From: Clostridiales bacterium
GTDB lineage: Bacteria > Bacillota > Clostridia > Oscillospirales > Acutalibacteraceae
Reading direction: 5' to 3'
NCBI GenBank assembly: GCA_012839185.1
Contig: DUNU01000002.1
Span: 124,001-188,000, forward strand
DNA: 64,000 bases
The notes beneath the pieces were generated by a model, which was given only the letters and a program-made list of their open reading frames with translations, ran no database searches and was not told the DNA's origin. Position numbers and translations under genes: made by a program. This document shows, in pieces, positions 43,163 to 53,682 of the stretch (positions are counted from its first letter, which is position 1; each line of letters opens with the position of its first letter).

Positions 43163-46100
43163 ATGTCCAACGAAAATAAATCCTTCAACGAAATGGAACA
43201 CCGAGTTCTTGAATTTTGGGAAGAAAATAAGTGTTTTGAAAAATTAAAAGCCAAAAACGAAGGTAACGAGCGTTACCGCTTTTTGGATGGTCCGATAACC
43301 GCAAACAACCCAATGGGTATTCATCACGCATGGGGACGTTCGCTTAAAGATATTTATATCCGCTACAAAGCGATGCAGGGTTTTGACTGCCGTTATCAGA
43401 ACGGTTTTGACTCTCAGGGACTTTGGGTGGAAGTCGGTACCGAACAAGATTTAGGCTTTAAGACAAAGCACGATATTGAAGAATACGGTCTTGACAAGTT
43501 TACGCTCAAATGTAAAGAGAGAGTAAATAAATTTGCCGACATTATCACCGAACAGAGCAAACGTCTCGGTCAATGGATGGACTGGGACAACTCATATTTC
43601 ACGAATACAGACGAAAATATCGGCGGTATATGGCACTTTTTGAAGGCTTGTCATGAAAACGGCTGGATTGACAGTGAATACAGACCCATGCCTTGGTGTC
43701 CCCGTTGCGGTACATCCCTGTCCGAACACGAAATGACGGGTTCATACAAAATGATTACCCACGATTCCGTGTTCTTCAAACTCCCCATCAAGGGAATGAA
43801 CTCCAAAATGCTCGTCTGGACAACCACCCCGTGGACACTTTCTTCCAACGTTGCACTTGCGGTCAACCCCGAACTTGAATATTTTGAAGTTAAGGTCAAG
43901 AGTGATACCGACACAATTTTCCTTGCAAAGAATGCGATAAAATATTTAGGCGACGACAAGGAAGAAGTGCTTCGTGCCGTCAAGGGTTCTGAGCTTATCG
44001 GCAAAGAATTTGAAACCTGTTTCCCCGATTTTGAGGCACAACAAGGTGTTGCTCACAATATAGTGGCTTGGGACGATGTCTCCGCCGAAGAAGGTACGGG
44101 CGTTGTTCATATCGCTCCCGGTTGCGGTATCGAAGACTTTGAGTTGGGCAATGAATTAGGGCTTGTAAAGCTTATGCCGATTGACGACCTCGGTGTATTC
44201 CTCCCCGGTTTCGGTTTCCTTTCGGGCAAAGAGTCCAACGAAGTCGCAGAAGAAATTTTTGCAGAACTTGAAAGACAGAATAAGCTTTATAAAATTATTC
44301 CCTATGAACACAGTTATCCCGTTTGCTGGAGATGCAAGCACGAAGTTGTTTATCGTCTTGTTCCCGCCTGGTATATCCGCACGGCAGAATTAAAGCCCCG
44401 TCTTATGAGGGCGAGTGCCACGGTAAAATGGGAACCCGAATCAAACGGCAAACGTATGCACGACTGGCTTGAAAATATGGGCGACTGGAATATTTCCAGA
44501 AAACGTTATTACGGAATGCCCCTTCCCTTCTATGACTGCGACTGCGGTCATCTGACAGTCATCGGTTCAAAGAAAGAACTCCGTGAAAAAGCGGTTGACC
44601 CGACAAAAGTTGACGCACTTCCCGAACTTCATCGTCCTTGGATTGACGAAGTTGAGATTGTCTGTCCTGCCTGCGGCAAGCCCGTTAAACGTATCCCCGA
44701 AATTGGCGACGTTTGGCTTGATGCGGGTATCGTTCCGTTCTCGACTACCGGATATTTTACCGACAAAGAAGAATGGAAGAAAAATTACCCCGCCGAATGG
44801 ATTACCGAAATGCGTGAGCAAGTTCGTCTGTGGTTTTATTCCATGCTCTTTATGAGCGTTGTTCTTGAAGATAAAGCCCCCTATGAAAGAGCACTTTGCT
44901 ATAACGCAGTTGTTCAGGAGGACGGCTCCAAATTCAGTAAAACCGGCTTTATGATTCAGTTTGACGAAGCGGCAGAAAAAATTGGTGCAGACAGTATCCG
45001 TTATCTTTATGCCGGTGCTCCCATTGCAAACGATGTTCGTTTCGGCTACACTTTAGGTGATGAGGCAAGAAGAAAACTCCTTAATTTCAAAAATATCCCC
45101 ACCTTCTTTGACACCTACGCATCCGTTGACAAGCCCGTTCTTGACGGCTATGTCCCCGATGTGAGCAAAATGAGTCCCACCGACAAATGGCTTATTCTCC
45201 GTACAAACGAGTTTATCGACAAGGCGGAGGGACATTTTGAGGACTATAAGGCATATAACCTCATCAGAGATTTTGAAGTATATGTAGACGATATTTCCAA
45301 TTGGTATATCCGAACAAACCGCCGTCGTTTCTGGAAAATGGGCGACGAAAGTGATAAGACTTTAGCATATTGGGTGCTTCTCTTTGCAATTGAATCCGCC
45401 TGCCGTTGCATGGCTCCTATCATCCCCTTTATGACTGAGGACATATGGCAGGAAGTTGTCAGACCGCTCAAACCCGATTCAGCCTTGTCCGTCCACCTCT
45501 CCGGTTGGCCTCAAAAATTTGACGGCGTGGTTGAAGACGGAATTACCGAACAGACGGCTCTTGCACGTGATATAATCGCCACCACCTTGCGTCTTCGTAA
45601 CGAAAATCAGATAAAAGTCCGTCAGCCGCTTCAGAAATTATTTATTTGCTGTAATGACGAAGTTGCCGACAAAGTCAAGGTTTTTGAACAGACCATTCTT
45701 GACGAACTTAATATCCGTGAAATTGAATATACCGAAGACAAGGCAAGTCTGGAAGTCGGCTATCTTCAGGTTGATTTCAAGGTTGCAGGTCGTGTCCTCA
45801 AACAAAACGCCAACAAAATGAAACAATGTCTTGCCGACCTTCCCTCAGAAGATATGGCAAAGGCTGTTGCCGAATATGACCAAGGCGGAATGATACATAT
45901 TGCCGGCTGGGATGAAGAATTTGACAGCTCACTCTTTATCAGAAAGAGCGAAACCAAGCCCGACATTATCGCTGCCGACTTTAACAACGGAGCAAATGTT
46001 TTAGCACTTGATATTAAATTGACCGACGACCTTATCGCAGACGGTGCAGTTCGTGATTTAGTCCGTTCCTGCCAAGTTCTCCGTAAAGACGCAGGCTATG

Positions 46101-46300
46101 TTGTTGAACAGGAAATTGCTCTTATGATAAACACAGACGACGACTTTATCCTAAACGCAATAAACGATAAACGAGATCATATCGCATCCGAGTTATTGGC
46201 TCAGGAGGTTGTTATCAACGACAGTTTCATCGCCGATATGACAAATGATGTCGAAATTATGGATAAAATTGTTACAATAGGAGTCAGGAAATGGAAATAA
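43163..46300 (+). CDS. ileS: Isoleucyl-tRNA synthetase with unusual signature motifs
   Basis: A 1,045-residue class I synthetase. The catalytic HIGH motif is changed to HHAWG (54-58, in NPMGIHHAWGRS) and KMSKS to KFSKT (590-594). Editing-domain threonines appear in LVWTTTPWTLSSN (about 213-225), and an anticodon-binding domain follows (WYIRTNRRRFWK). The type-2 C-terminal stretch RKDAGYVVEQEIAL supports IleS over ValS or LeuS. Zinc-like CPRCG and CPACG pairs are present. AGGAG precedes the ATG. No T-box fits in the short gap upstream. Confidence 0.87.
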   Translation: MSNENKSFNEMEHRVLEFWEENKCFEKLKAKNEGNERYRFLDGPITANNPMGIHHAWGRSLKDIYIRYKAMQGFDCRYQNGFDSQGLWVEVGTEQDLGFKTKHDIEEYGLDKFTLKCKERVNKFADIITEQSKRLGQWMDWDNSYFTNTDENIGGIWHFLKACHENGWIDSEYRPMPWCPRCGTSLSEHEMTGSYKMITHDSVFFKLPIKGMNSKMLVWTTTPWTLSSNVALAVNPELEYFEVKVKSDTDTIFLAKNAIKYLGDDKEEVLRAVKGSELIGKEFETCFPDFEAQQGVAHNIVAWDDVSAEEGTGVVHIAPGCGIEDFELGNELGLVKLMPIDDLGVFLPGFGFLSGKESNEVAEEIFAELERQNKLYKIIPYEHSYPVCWRCKHEVVYRLVPAWYIRTAELKPRLMRASATVKWEPESNGKRMHDWLENMGDWNISRKRYYGMPLPFYDCDCGHLTVIGSKKELREKAVDPTKVDALPELHRPWIDEVEIVCPACGKPVKRIPEIGDVWLDAGIVPFSTTGYFTDKEEWKKNYPAEWITEMREQVRLWFYSMLFMSVVLEDKAPYERALCYNAVVQEDGSKFSKTGFMIQFDEAAEKIGADSIRYLYAGAPIANDVRFGYTLGDEARRKLLNFKNIPTFFDTYASVDKPVLDGYVPDVSKMSPTDKWLILRTNEFIDKAEGHFEDYKAYNLIRDFEVYVDDISNWYIRTNRRRFWKMGDESDKTLAYWVLLFAIESACRCMAPIIPFMTEDIWQEVVRPLKPDSALSVHLSGWPQKFDGVVEDGITEQTALARDIIATTLRLRNENQIKVRQPLQKLFICCNDEVADKVKVFEQTILDELNIREIEYTEDKASLEVGYLQVDFKVAGRVLKQNANKMKQCLADLPSEDMAKAVAEYDQGGMIHIAGWDEEFDSSLFIRKSETKPDIIAADFNNGANVLALDIKLTDDLIADGAVRDLVRSCQVLRKDAGYVVEQEIALMINTDDDFILNAINDKRDHIASELLAQEVVINDSFIADMTNDVEIMDKIVTIGVRKWK

Positions 46301-46491
46301 CAAAAAATTCATTGATTGGTGATATTTTGGATTTTGACCGCGGTACTGCACAGTTCTTTCTTGCTATGAGCATGCACTGTTTGGGTTGCCCCTCGGCAAG
46401 AAACGAAACCATTGAACAGGCTTGCTTTGTACACGGCACAAATCCCGACGAACTTGTCAAAAACATAAACGATTATCTTGCAAAAAAATGA
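46291..46491 (+). CDS. DUF1858 small protein
   Basis: A 66-residue protein that begins MEITKNSLIGDILDFDRGTA and has the hallmark MHCLGCPSARNETIEQAC, with three cysteines. DUF1858 domains stand alone or at the N-terminus of disulfide oxidoreductase- or hybrid-cluster-like proteins. A redox or metal role is possible but unproven. It overlaps the end of ileS by ten bases, with AGGAG inside ileS, and overlaps trmK at its end. Confidence 0.85.
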   Translation: MEITKNSLIGDILDFDRGTAQFFLAMSMHCLGCPSARNETIEQACFVHGTNPDELVKNINDYLAKK

Positions 46492-47180
46492 TTAACCTCT
46501 CCGAAAGATTGAGCATGGTAGCGGCTATGGTTGTCGAAAGTTCCGACCCCGCCTGCAAATATATCGACATCGGCACTGACCATGCTTATCTTCCCGTTTT
46601 TTTAATTCAAAGCAAAAAAGCCGATAAGGTAATTGCTACGGAAATCGCAAAAAAACCGCTTGAAAATGCAAGAAAAACCGTTGCGAGATACAAACTTTCC
46701 GAAAGAATAGACCTTGTTCTGACAAACGGACTGAAAAATATCGACACCTCCGGCAAATGCGAGATTATTATCTCAGGCATGGGCGGCACACTTATTGCAG
46801 AAATTCTGTCCGTAGCCGAAAATATCAGACACGAGGACATTCACCTTGTCCTTCAGCCGCAGTCGCATGCTTTTGATGTACGTGAATGGCTGTGCAAAAA
46901 CGGTTTTCAAATTGAATATGAAAGTGTTTGCGAGGATGACGGGAAAATCTATCATGCAATTTCCGCTTATTATAAAAATGACTACACAAAAGCGGATGAT
47001 GTCGGATATTTTTATTTCGGCGAACTTAAGAATATCAAAGACGAAAAGGCGAAATACCTTATCAACAAACAGCTGAAAGTTATAAACAATCGAATAAAAG
47101 GACTTACCGAAAGCGGCAGAAATCCCGAAGAACTTGAAAGAATGTTGCTTGCCGTCAAGGGTTTTAAAATAAATGGTTAA
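46488..47180 (+). CDS. trmK: tRNA (adenine-22-N1)-methyltransferase
   Basis: A 230-residue Rossmann methyltransferase. SAM motif I is YIDIGTDHAYLPVFL, and ISGMGGTLIAEIL is the conserved TrmK stretch; a C-terminal coiled coil follows. TrmK makes m1A22 in tRNAs of Gram-positive bacteria. The start ATG overlaps the DUF1858 stop (ATGA). There is no separate ribosome binding site, so re-initiation is likely. The frame stays open upstream inside the previous gene. It overlaps the acetyltransferase gene by eight bases. Confidence 0.88.
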   Translation: MINLSERLSMVAAMVVESSDPACKYIDIGTDHAYLPVFLIQSKKADKVIATEIAKKPLENARKTVARYKLSERIDLVLTNGLKNIDTSGKCEIIISGMGGTLIAEILSVAENIRHEDIHLVLQPQSHAFDVREWLCKNGFQIEYESVCEDDGKIYHAISAYYKNDYTKADDVGYFYFGELKNIKDEKAKYLINKQLKVINNRIKGLTESGRNPEELERMLLAVKGFKING

Positions 47181-47742
47181 GATTAGAAAATACAGAGCCT
47201 CCGACCGCAAGGCGGTACAAAATGTCTGTCTGGACACTTCCGTCGGAAGAAATGCAGACAGCTTTTTAACTCGCTATATCCTCACTCTCTACTGCAATTA
47301 TTATATCGAAACCGAGCCTGAAAATTGTTTCGTTGCGGTTGATGAGAACGATGTCCCGATAGGCTATTGCATATGTTCATCGGACTACGACAAATTCGAG
47401 CGTGAGTTTATGAAAAACTATATGCCGAGAATATCCGGTTGCGGGCTTAAATACGTCATTTATACAAAAGGCGAAATAGCGGCACATCGTATGTTTCGGA
47501 AAGATTTTCCCGCACATCTGCACATTGATATTATCGACGAATACCAACGTCAGGGAATAGGAAGACGGCTATTGGATGCACTTTTTGAGCATCTTGAAGA
47601 AAACAACGTGTCCGGACTTGCACTCATTTGCAATACAAACAACAAGGGTGCGGTCAAATTCTATGAAAAATACGGTTTCACTTTGCTTATGCGATTTAAT
47701 GCAATAATCGAAGATTTCAGCATATACGGCTATGTTATTTAA
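47173..47742 (+). CDS. GNAT acetyltransferase
   Basis: A 189-residue N-acetyltransferase. The acetyl-CoA loop is EYQRQGIGRRLLDALFEHLE (about 120-139), followed by CNTNNKGAVKFYEKYGF. The length and N-terminus suggest a member of the GNAT group seen near glycoside enzymes in gut Firmicutes. The substrate is unknown. It closes the ileS-DUF1858-trmK run; pheS starts 55 bases later. Confidence 0.83.
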   Translation: MVKIRKYRASDRKAVQNVCLDTSVGRNADSFLTRYILTLYCNYYIETEPENCFVAVDENDVPIGYCICSSDYDKFEREFMKNYMPRISGCGLKYVIYTKGEIAAHRMFRKDFPAHLHIDIIDEYQRQGIGRRLLDALFEHLEENNVSGLALICNTNNKGAVKFYEKYGFTLLMRFNAIIEDFSIYGYVI

Positions 47743-47797
47743 CGAAAAAACGAAAGTTTTTTACTAATATCTACACTCAAAACTAAGGAGCTTTCAA

Positions 47798-48817
47798 ATG
47801 AAAGATAAATTAAACGCCGTCAAATCGGCGGCGATTGAGAAAATTCAGTCTGCGGCATCAACTGCCGAACTTAACGAATTAAGGGTACAATATTTAGGCA
47901 AGAAAAGCGAACTTCAAGGTCTTCTTAAACAGATGGGCGGTTTATCCCCGGAGGAACGCCCCGTTATGGGACAACTTGTAAACTCCGCACGTGCCAAAAT
48001 TGAAAATGTACTTGAAAAGGCACTTGCCGATATTAAAAACAAAGAAAGAGAAATCGCTTTACAGAAGGAAAAGATTGACGTTACGATGAACGGCAAGGCA
48101 GCCCCCATCGGTTCCCGTCATCCCCTTTCTCTTGTAACCGAAGAAGTGGAAAACATATTCTTGGGTATGGGCTTCCAGATTGCAACGGGACCTGAAGTTG
48201 AACTTGATTATTATAATTTCGAGGCACTTAATATCCCGAAAGGTCATCCCGCACGCGATTCTCAGGACACTTTCTATATAAGCGAAAATGTCGTCCTTCG
48301 TTCACAGACCTCTCCCGTACAGATTCGTGTTATGGAAGAAACACCGCCACCGATTCGCATTATCAGTCCCGGCAGAGTTTACAGAAGTGATGCGGTTGAC
48401 GCAACTCATTCTCCTCTTTTCCATCAGATTGAAGGTCTTGTCGTTGACAAGGGCATGACGATGGCAGACTTGAAAGGTATTCTTTTAGAGTTTGCAAAAC
48501 GTCTTTACGGCGAGGATACTCGCATTCGCCTGCGTCCCCACCACTTCCCGTTTACAGAGCCGTCTGCGGAAATTGACGTTTCCTGCTTTGCCTGCAAGGG
48601 CGAAGGTTGTCCTATCTGTAAAGGCGAAGGCTGGATTGAGATTTTGGGTGCAGGTATGGTACATCCGCGAGTGCTTAAAAACGGCGGAATTGATCCCGAT
48701 GTTTATTCCGGTTTTGCTTTCGGTGTCGGTGTTGAACGTCTTGCGATGTTTAAGTATGCAGTTGACGATATGCGTCTTTTCTATGAAAATGACGTTCGTT
48801 TCCTCAACCAGTTTTAA
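47798..48817 (+). CDS. pheS: Phenylalanyl-tRNA synthetase alpha subunit
   Basis: A 339-residue class II synthetase subunit. It has an N-terminal coiled coil (to about 90), motif 2 [12 protein letters not shown] with the preceding [19 protein letters not shown], and motif 3 [14 protein letters not shown] near the end. It holds the Phe and ATP sites of the alpha2beta2 enzyme. AAGGAGC precedes the ATG. pheT follows after 12 bases. Confidence 0.96.
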   Translation: MKDKLNAVKSAAIEKIQSAASTAELNELRVQYLGKKSELQGLLKQMGGLSPEERPVMGQLVNSARAKIENVLEKALADIKNKEREIALQKEKIDVTMNGKAAPIGSRHPLSLVTEEVENIFLGMGFQIATGPEVELDYYNFEALNIPKGHPARDSQDTFYISENVVLRSQTSPVQIRVMEETPPPIRIISPGRVYRSDAVDATHSPLFHQIEGLVVDKGMTMADLKGILLEFAKRLYGEDTRIRLRPHHFPFTEPSAEIDVSCFACKGEGCPICKGEGWIEILGAGMVHPRVLKNGGIDPDVYSGFAFGVGVERLAMFKYAVDDMRLFYENDVRFLNQF

Positions 48818-48829
48818 GGAGGCAAAACA

Positions 48830-51205
48830 ATGAATTTATCAAAAAAATGGATGTCTGACTATGTGAAACTTGACGTAAGCGACAAAGTTTTCACGGACGA
48901 AATGACAATGAGCGGCTCCAAGGTTGAAGGAGTTGAATATGAAGGCGAAAAACTTAAAAATATAGTCGTCGCCGAGATTTTATCACTTGAGCGTCATCCC
49001 GATTCCGACCATTTATGGATTACAAGCGTAAATATCGGAGAAGATGAGCCGGTGCAGATTGTAACCGGTGCACAAAATCTACAAGTCGGCGATTTCGTTC
49101 CCGCCGCACTTCATAATTCATATGTCGCAAACGGCACACATATAACAAAAGGCAAACTCCGCGGTGTTCAATCAAACGGTATGCTCTGTTCTTTAAGTGA
49201 ACTCGGGCTTAATTTGCACGACTTCCCCTACGCAGCCGAGGACGGCATTTTCGTCTTGGGCGATGACTGCGAAAAAGTTGCGGGAATGGATATTAAAGAG
49301 GCGATTGGTCTTAATGATACCGTCATTGAATTTGAAATTACCTCAAACCGTCCCGACTGTCTTTCAATAACCGGTCTTGCACGTGAGGCAGCCGCCACAT
49401 TCAAAACAAAACTTAATATCCCCGAACCTGTCGTAAAATATTCAGGCGGCTCAGATGTCAAAGATATGCTTAAAGTATCAAATTCCGCTCCCGATAAGTG
49501 CTATCGCTATATCGGTGCTGTTGTCAAGAACGTAAAGATTGAGCCGTCTCCGCGTTGGATGCGTGAACGTCTTCGTGCCTGCGGAGTTCGTCCGATTAAC
49601 AATATCGTTGATATTACAAACTATGTTATGCTTGAATTCGGTCAGCCGATGCACGCTTTCGACCTTCGCTTCCTTGAAGGAAATGAAGTTATCGTCAGAA
49701 ATGCAAGAGCGGGTGAAACCATTACAACTTTGGATGATATTGAACGTGAACTTGATGAAAGCATGCTCGTTATTGCCGATGCGAAAAAACCCGTTGCCGT
49801 CGCAGGTGTAATGGGCGGTGAATTTTCGGGTATCATGGACGACACAACCACGATTGTCTTTGAATCCGCTTGTTTCTACGGAATAAATGTCCGTGCAACA
49901 GCAAAGAAACTCGGCATGCGTACCGAATCCTCCGCACGTTTTGAAAAACAACTTGACCCGAACGGTTGCCTTAAATCCCAACTTCGTGCTTTGGAATTGG
50001 TTGAAATGCTCGGTGCGGGCGAGGTTGTAAACGGTCTTGTTGACGTATATCCGACAATCAAAGAACAGGTTACTCTCCCCTTTGAACCCGATTGGGTAAA
50101 CAAATTCATCGGTATAGACGTAAGTGCCGACGAACAGAAAACCATTCTTGAACGTCTCGGTTTCAAGGTTGAAAATGACGTTATCTATGCTCCGACATTC
50201 AGAATTGATATTGAACATCAGGCGGATATTTCCGAAGAAATTGCAAGATTTTACGGTTATGAGAATATCCCCAGCCGTGAACTTTCGGGTGTCGCAGCAG
50301 GCTATCTGACAGAATATCAAGCCTTTGAACGTGCAATTCGTTCACTTCTTATCGGTTTAGGCTCAACTCAGATTGAAACTTTCTCATTCATCAGTCCGAA
50401 ATATTATGACAACATCAGACTTCCCGAAGACAAGAGAGAAAGCGTTGATATCACAAATCCCTTAGGCGAAGAAACAAGCATTATGCGAACAACCGCACTT
50501 CCCTCAATGATGGAAGTTTTGGTACGCAATATCAATTACAGAAACGCCTCCGCCTCCCTCTTTGAACTTGCCACCGAGTATATACCGAGAGATAACGAAG
50601 AATTGCCGCTTGAAAGAGTTGCTCTTATGCTCGGTCTTTACGGCTCCGACACAGATTTTTATACACTTAAAGGAATGGTCGAGCGAGTATTTTACTATGC
50701 GGGCGTAAAATATAAAGTTGAGGCAGTATCCGACAATCCGTCCTATCATCCCGGCAGAACGGCAAAATTCGTTGTCAACGGAAAAGATATGGCGATATTG
50801 GGCGAAATTCATCCCTCAGTCTGCGACAACTACGACGTGAAAAACCGTATTTATGCCGCTGAAATTGATTTTGATGCACTCTTTGCGGTTAAAAACACCG
50901 ACAGAAAATATACAAGTCTGCCGAAATTCCCCGCAATGACACGCGACCTTGCCTTTGTTTGCGACAGAGATATTCCCGTCGGAACATTGGCGGAACTTAT
51001 CGAAAACAGTGCGGGCAAACTCCTTGAGGAACTTACTTTATTCGACGTTTATCAGGGCGAACAGATTGCCGCCGACAAGAAGAGCGTTGCTTTTTCGCTG
51101 CGTCTTCGTGCCACCGACAGAACTCTGACCGACGAAGAAGCCGATGCTGCCGTCAAGAAGGCAATAACTGCACTTTCCGAAATTGGTGCTGTTTTAAGAG
51201 CTTAG
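48830..51205 (+). CDS. pheT: Phenylalanyl-tRNA synthetase beta subunit
   Basis: A 791-residue beta subunit with, in order, a tRNA-binding EMAP/OB domain (VVAEILSLERHPDSDHLWI), B3/B4 editing domain (IVDITNYVMLEFGQPMHAFD), B5 and core domain, and a C-terminal anticodon-binding FDX-ACB domain (YTSLPKFPAMTRDLAFVCD). It edits Tyr-tRNA-Phe and anchors the tRNA. AAGGAGG precedes the ATG. A strong terminator closes the operon. Confidence 0.96.
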   Translation: MNLSKKWMSDYVKLDVSDKVFTDEMTMSGSKVEGVEYEGEKLKNIVVAEILSLERHPDSDHLWITSVNIGEDEPVQIVTGAQNLQVGDFVPAALHNSYVANGTHITKGKLRGVQSNGMLCSLSELGLNLHDFPYAAEDGIFVLGDDCEKVAGMDIKEAIGLNDTVIEFEITSNRPDCLSITGLAREAAATFKTKLNIPEPVVKYSGGSDVKDMLKVSNSAPDKCYRYIGAVVKNVKIEPSPRWMRERLRACGVRPINNIVDITNYVMLEFGQPMHAFDLRFLEGNEVIVRNARAGETITTLDDIERELDESMLVIADAKKPVAVAGVMGGEFSGIMDDTTTIVFESACFYGINVRATAKKLGMRTESSARFEKQLDPNGCLKSQLRALELVEMLGAGEVVNGLVDVYPTIKEQVTLPFEPDWVNKFIGIDVSADEQKTILERLGFKVENDVIYAPTFRIDIEHQADISEEIARFYGYENIPSRELSGVAAGYLTEYQAFERAIRSLLIGLGSTQIETFSFISPKYYDNIRLPEDKRESVDITNPLGEETSIMRTTALPSMMEVLVRNINYRNASASLFELATEYIPRDNEELPLERVALMLGLYGSDTDFYTLKGMVERVFYYAGVKYKVEAVSDNPSYHPGRTAKFVVNGKDMAILGEIHPSVCDNYDVKNRIYAAEIDFDALFAVKNTDRKYTSLPKFPAMTRDLAFVCDRDIPVGTLAELIENSAGKLLEELTLFDVYQGEQIAADKKSVAFSLRLRATDRTLTDEEADAAVKKAITALSEIGAVLRA

Positions 51206-51209
51206 AATT

Positions 51210-51234
51210 ATGCCAACTTTTGTTGGCATTTTTT
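51210..51234 (+). terminator. Terminator after pheT
   Basis: ATGCCAAC and GTTGGCAT (51210-51229) pair around TTTT, followed by TTTTT. It starts five bases after the stop codon. Confidence 0.9.
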
Positions 51235-51283
51235 GAACGGAGAGAGAAAAAGCAAACAAATATACTTTAACGGAGAGATTATA

Positions 51284-53644
51284 ATGGAATACACAAATCC
51301 CGTACAAAACGAAAAATACACGATAACAAGCCAAAATGTGAGAATTACGCTTATTACCCCCTCGCTTTTTCGCATAGAAAAAACGAAAAACGGACTTTTC
51401 TGCGACAATGCAACGCAGAGTGTTATATGTCGTAATTTTTCCGCCGTCCCTTGCGAAATTCGCAGAAACGACAGGGATATTTTCATAAAGACAAGCAAAC
51501 TTGAATTTCATTTTTCTTATGAAAAAAAGGAACTTATCTCAATAAAATTTCCGAACAAACCCGTTATAACCGATTTTACAAGCGAAAATTTGAAGGGAAC
51601 GACAAGAACTCTCGACTTAACCATCGGCAAAACGAAAATCGGAGACGGTGTAATTTCCAAAAACGGTGTCGCCATTCTTGATGACAGCGATTCACTTGTA
51701 TTTAACGGCGACAAGATTGAAAAACGTGCTGCCGATGAAAGCGATATTTATTATTTTGCCTACCAAAATGATTATCGTGCGGCACTTCGTGATTATTATA
51801 AGCTTACAGGCATCGTTCCGCTTATCCCACGCTATGCACTTTCAAACTGGTGGAGCAGGTATTACGCCTATACGCAGGATGAATATATCGAGCTTATGCA
51901 GAGATTTATTGACGAGAAAATACCGATAACCGTCGCAACCGTTGACATGGACTGGCATTGGACGGATGTAACCAGACGTTTCGGACAAAAGGCTCAAACC
52001 TTTGATTTCGGGAACATAGAATCGCTGTTTTATGACCTTATATTGCCCGGCTGGACGGGATATTCATGGAACACCGAACTTTTCCCCGACCCGAAAGCAT
52101 TTTTGACTTGGCTTAAAGATAAAGGTTTCAAAATTACGCTCAATGTTCATCCGTCGGCGGGTATAAAGTTTTTCGAGGACGACTACGCCGAATTTTGTAA
52201 AAATATGGGCATTGAGAATACGGGAGAGAGAATAAAATTTGATATAACCGACCCCGATTTCGTCAAGGCATATTTTGAAGTTTTGCACCATCCGAAAGAA
52301 CGTGACGGCGTTGATTTCTGGTGGATTGACTGGCAGCAGGGAAAAAACTCGAAAGTTCCCGGCTTAGACCCCTTGTGGGCGTTGAATCACTATCATTTTC
52401 TTGACAGCGAGAAGAACAACAAACGCGGGCTTATCCTCTCTCGTTTCGCCGGTGCAGGCTCTCATCGCTATCCTTTGGGCTTTTCGGGCGACACGGCACA
52501 AAATTGGAAATGTCTTGATTTTCAACCCTATTTCACCGCAACGGCGGCAAATATCGGTTATACTTGGTGGAGCCACGACATCGGTGGACATTGCAACGGT
52601 GTGCGTGATGATGAATTATATCTTCGCTGGTTACAGTTCGGTATCTTTTCTCCCGTAAACCGACTTCACTCAAGTTCAAACGAATTTATGGGCAAAGAGC
52701 CGTGGAAATATAAAACTTCCGTCTGCCGAATTTCAACCGAATTTATGCGTCTTCGCCACAAAATGTTACCCTATATCTACTCAATTAACTACCAAACCCA
52801 CAAAAACGGCATTGCACTTTGCGAGCCGATGTATTACGAATATCCGAACGATGAAAACGCCTACAAAGTCCCGAATCAATATCATTTCGGCAGTGAGCTT
52901 ATCGTGTCTCCTATCACCTCCCCCGCAAACAAGAAATTAAACTTGGCGGCGGCTGATGTTTGGATACCAAACGGACGTTATACCGATATATTCACCGGAG
53001 ATATTTACAACGGCAACCGCAAACTAAAAATGTTCAGGGACGAGGAAAGCATACCCGTTCTTGCAAAAGCCGGTGCTATTATTCCGCTTAATGCTGACGG
53101 ATATACAAATAATTTCAGTAACCCCGAAAATATGGAGATCTGGGCATATCGCGGAAACGGCAGTTTTGAGATGTTCGAGGATGACGGAATTACGAAAAAC
53201 TATCAAAAGGGAGCTTGTGCATTTACCAATTTTTCTATTTCGGGAAATAATAAGGATGTTATTTTCACGATTGCAAAGCCCTTCGGAGATTTGACCGTCT
53301 TACCCGAAAAACGCAGTTACTCCGTAATTTTCAAAGACATAACCGACTTTGAATCCGCTGTTATTACCCGAAACGGAGAGGAGATACAGCCCGATATTAG
53401 TCGCAAAAAAGGCTGTATTATCGTAAATCTTCCCTATTCCGAACATGCAGGATTTGAGATAAAATTAAAAAACATCACCGCGAAAAATAACGGTGATAAA
53501 CGCGAAAGACTTGTAAATCTCTATTCACGTATTCAGATGAGAAACAATCCGAAACTTGCTCTCCTGCCCTTTATGAAAGGCAAACTGAAACCCGTGGGTA
53601 TTCTCAAAGATGCGGTAGCAGAGATTGATGCTCTCTACGAATAA
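51284..53644 (+). CDS. Glycoside hydrolase family 31 enzyme (alpha-glucosidase / alpha-xylosidase type)
   Basis: A 786-residue GH31 enzyme: N-terminal beta-sandwich, TIM barrel, then a proximal beta domain. The nucleophile is D349 in FWWIDWQQG and the acid/base D403 in GFSGDTAQNW. VDMDWHWTDV and GYTWWSHDIGG are further family stretches. It cleaves alpha-linked sugars from non-reducing ends. No signal peptide is seen. The last 60 residues (YSRIQMRNNPKLALLPFMKG) are an added helical tail. The ATG at 51284 follows CGGAGAG. It is monocistronic between two terminators. Confidence 0.88.
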   Translation: MEYTNPVQNEKYTITSQNVRITLITPSLFRIEKTKNGLFCDNATQSVICRNFSAVPCEIRRNDRDIFIKTSKLEFHFSYEKKELISIKFPNKPVITDFTSENLKGTTRTLDLTIGKTKIGDGVISKNGVAILDDSDSLVFNGDKIEKRAADESDIYYFAYQNDYRAALRDYYKLTGIVPLIPRYALSNWWSRYYAYTQDEYIELMQRFIDEKIPITVATVDMDWHWTDVTRRFGQKAQTFDFGNIESLFYDLILPGWTGYSWNTELFPDPKAFLTWLKDKGFKITLNVHPSAGIKFFEDDYAEFCKNMGIENTGERIKFDITDPDFVKAYFEVLHHPKERDGVDFWWIDWQQGKNSKVPGLDPLWALNHYHFLDSEKNNKRGLILSRFAGAGSHRYPLGFSGDTAQNWKCLDFQPYFTATAANIGYTWWSHDIGGHCNGVRDDELYLRWLQFGIFSPVNRLHSSSNEFMGKEPWKYKTSVCRISTEFMRLRHKMLPYIYSINYQTHKNGIALCEPMYYEYPNDENAYKVPNQYHFGSELIVSPITSPANKKLNLAAADVWIPNGRYTDIFTGDIYNGNRKLKMFRDEESIPVLAKAGAIIPLNADGYTNNFSNPENMEIWAYRGNGSFEMFEDDGITKNYQKGACAFTNFSISGNNKDVIFTIAKPFGDLTVLPEKRSYSVIFKDITDFESAVITRNGEEIQPDISRKKGCIIVNLPYSEHAGFEIKLKNITAKNNGDKRERLVNLYSRIQMRNNPKLALLPFMKGKLKPVGILKDAVAEIDALYE

Positions 53645-53676
53645 AAAAACGGCAGGCATAAGCTTGCCGATTTTTA
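53643..53676. terminator. Bidirectional terminator between GH31 and khpA
   Basis: CGGCAGGC (53650-53657) and GCTTGCCG (53662-53669) pair, with an A-run on one side and TTTTTA on the other. It serves both convergent units. Confidence 0.85.
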
Positions 53677-53682
53677 ATCGAA

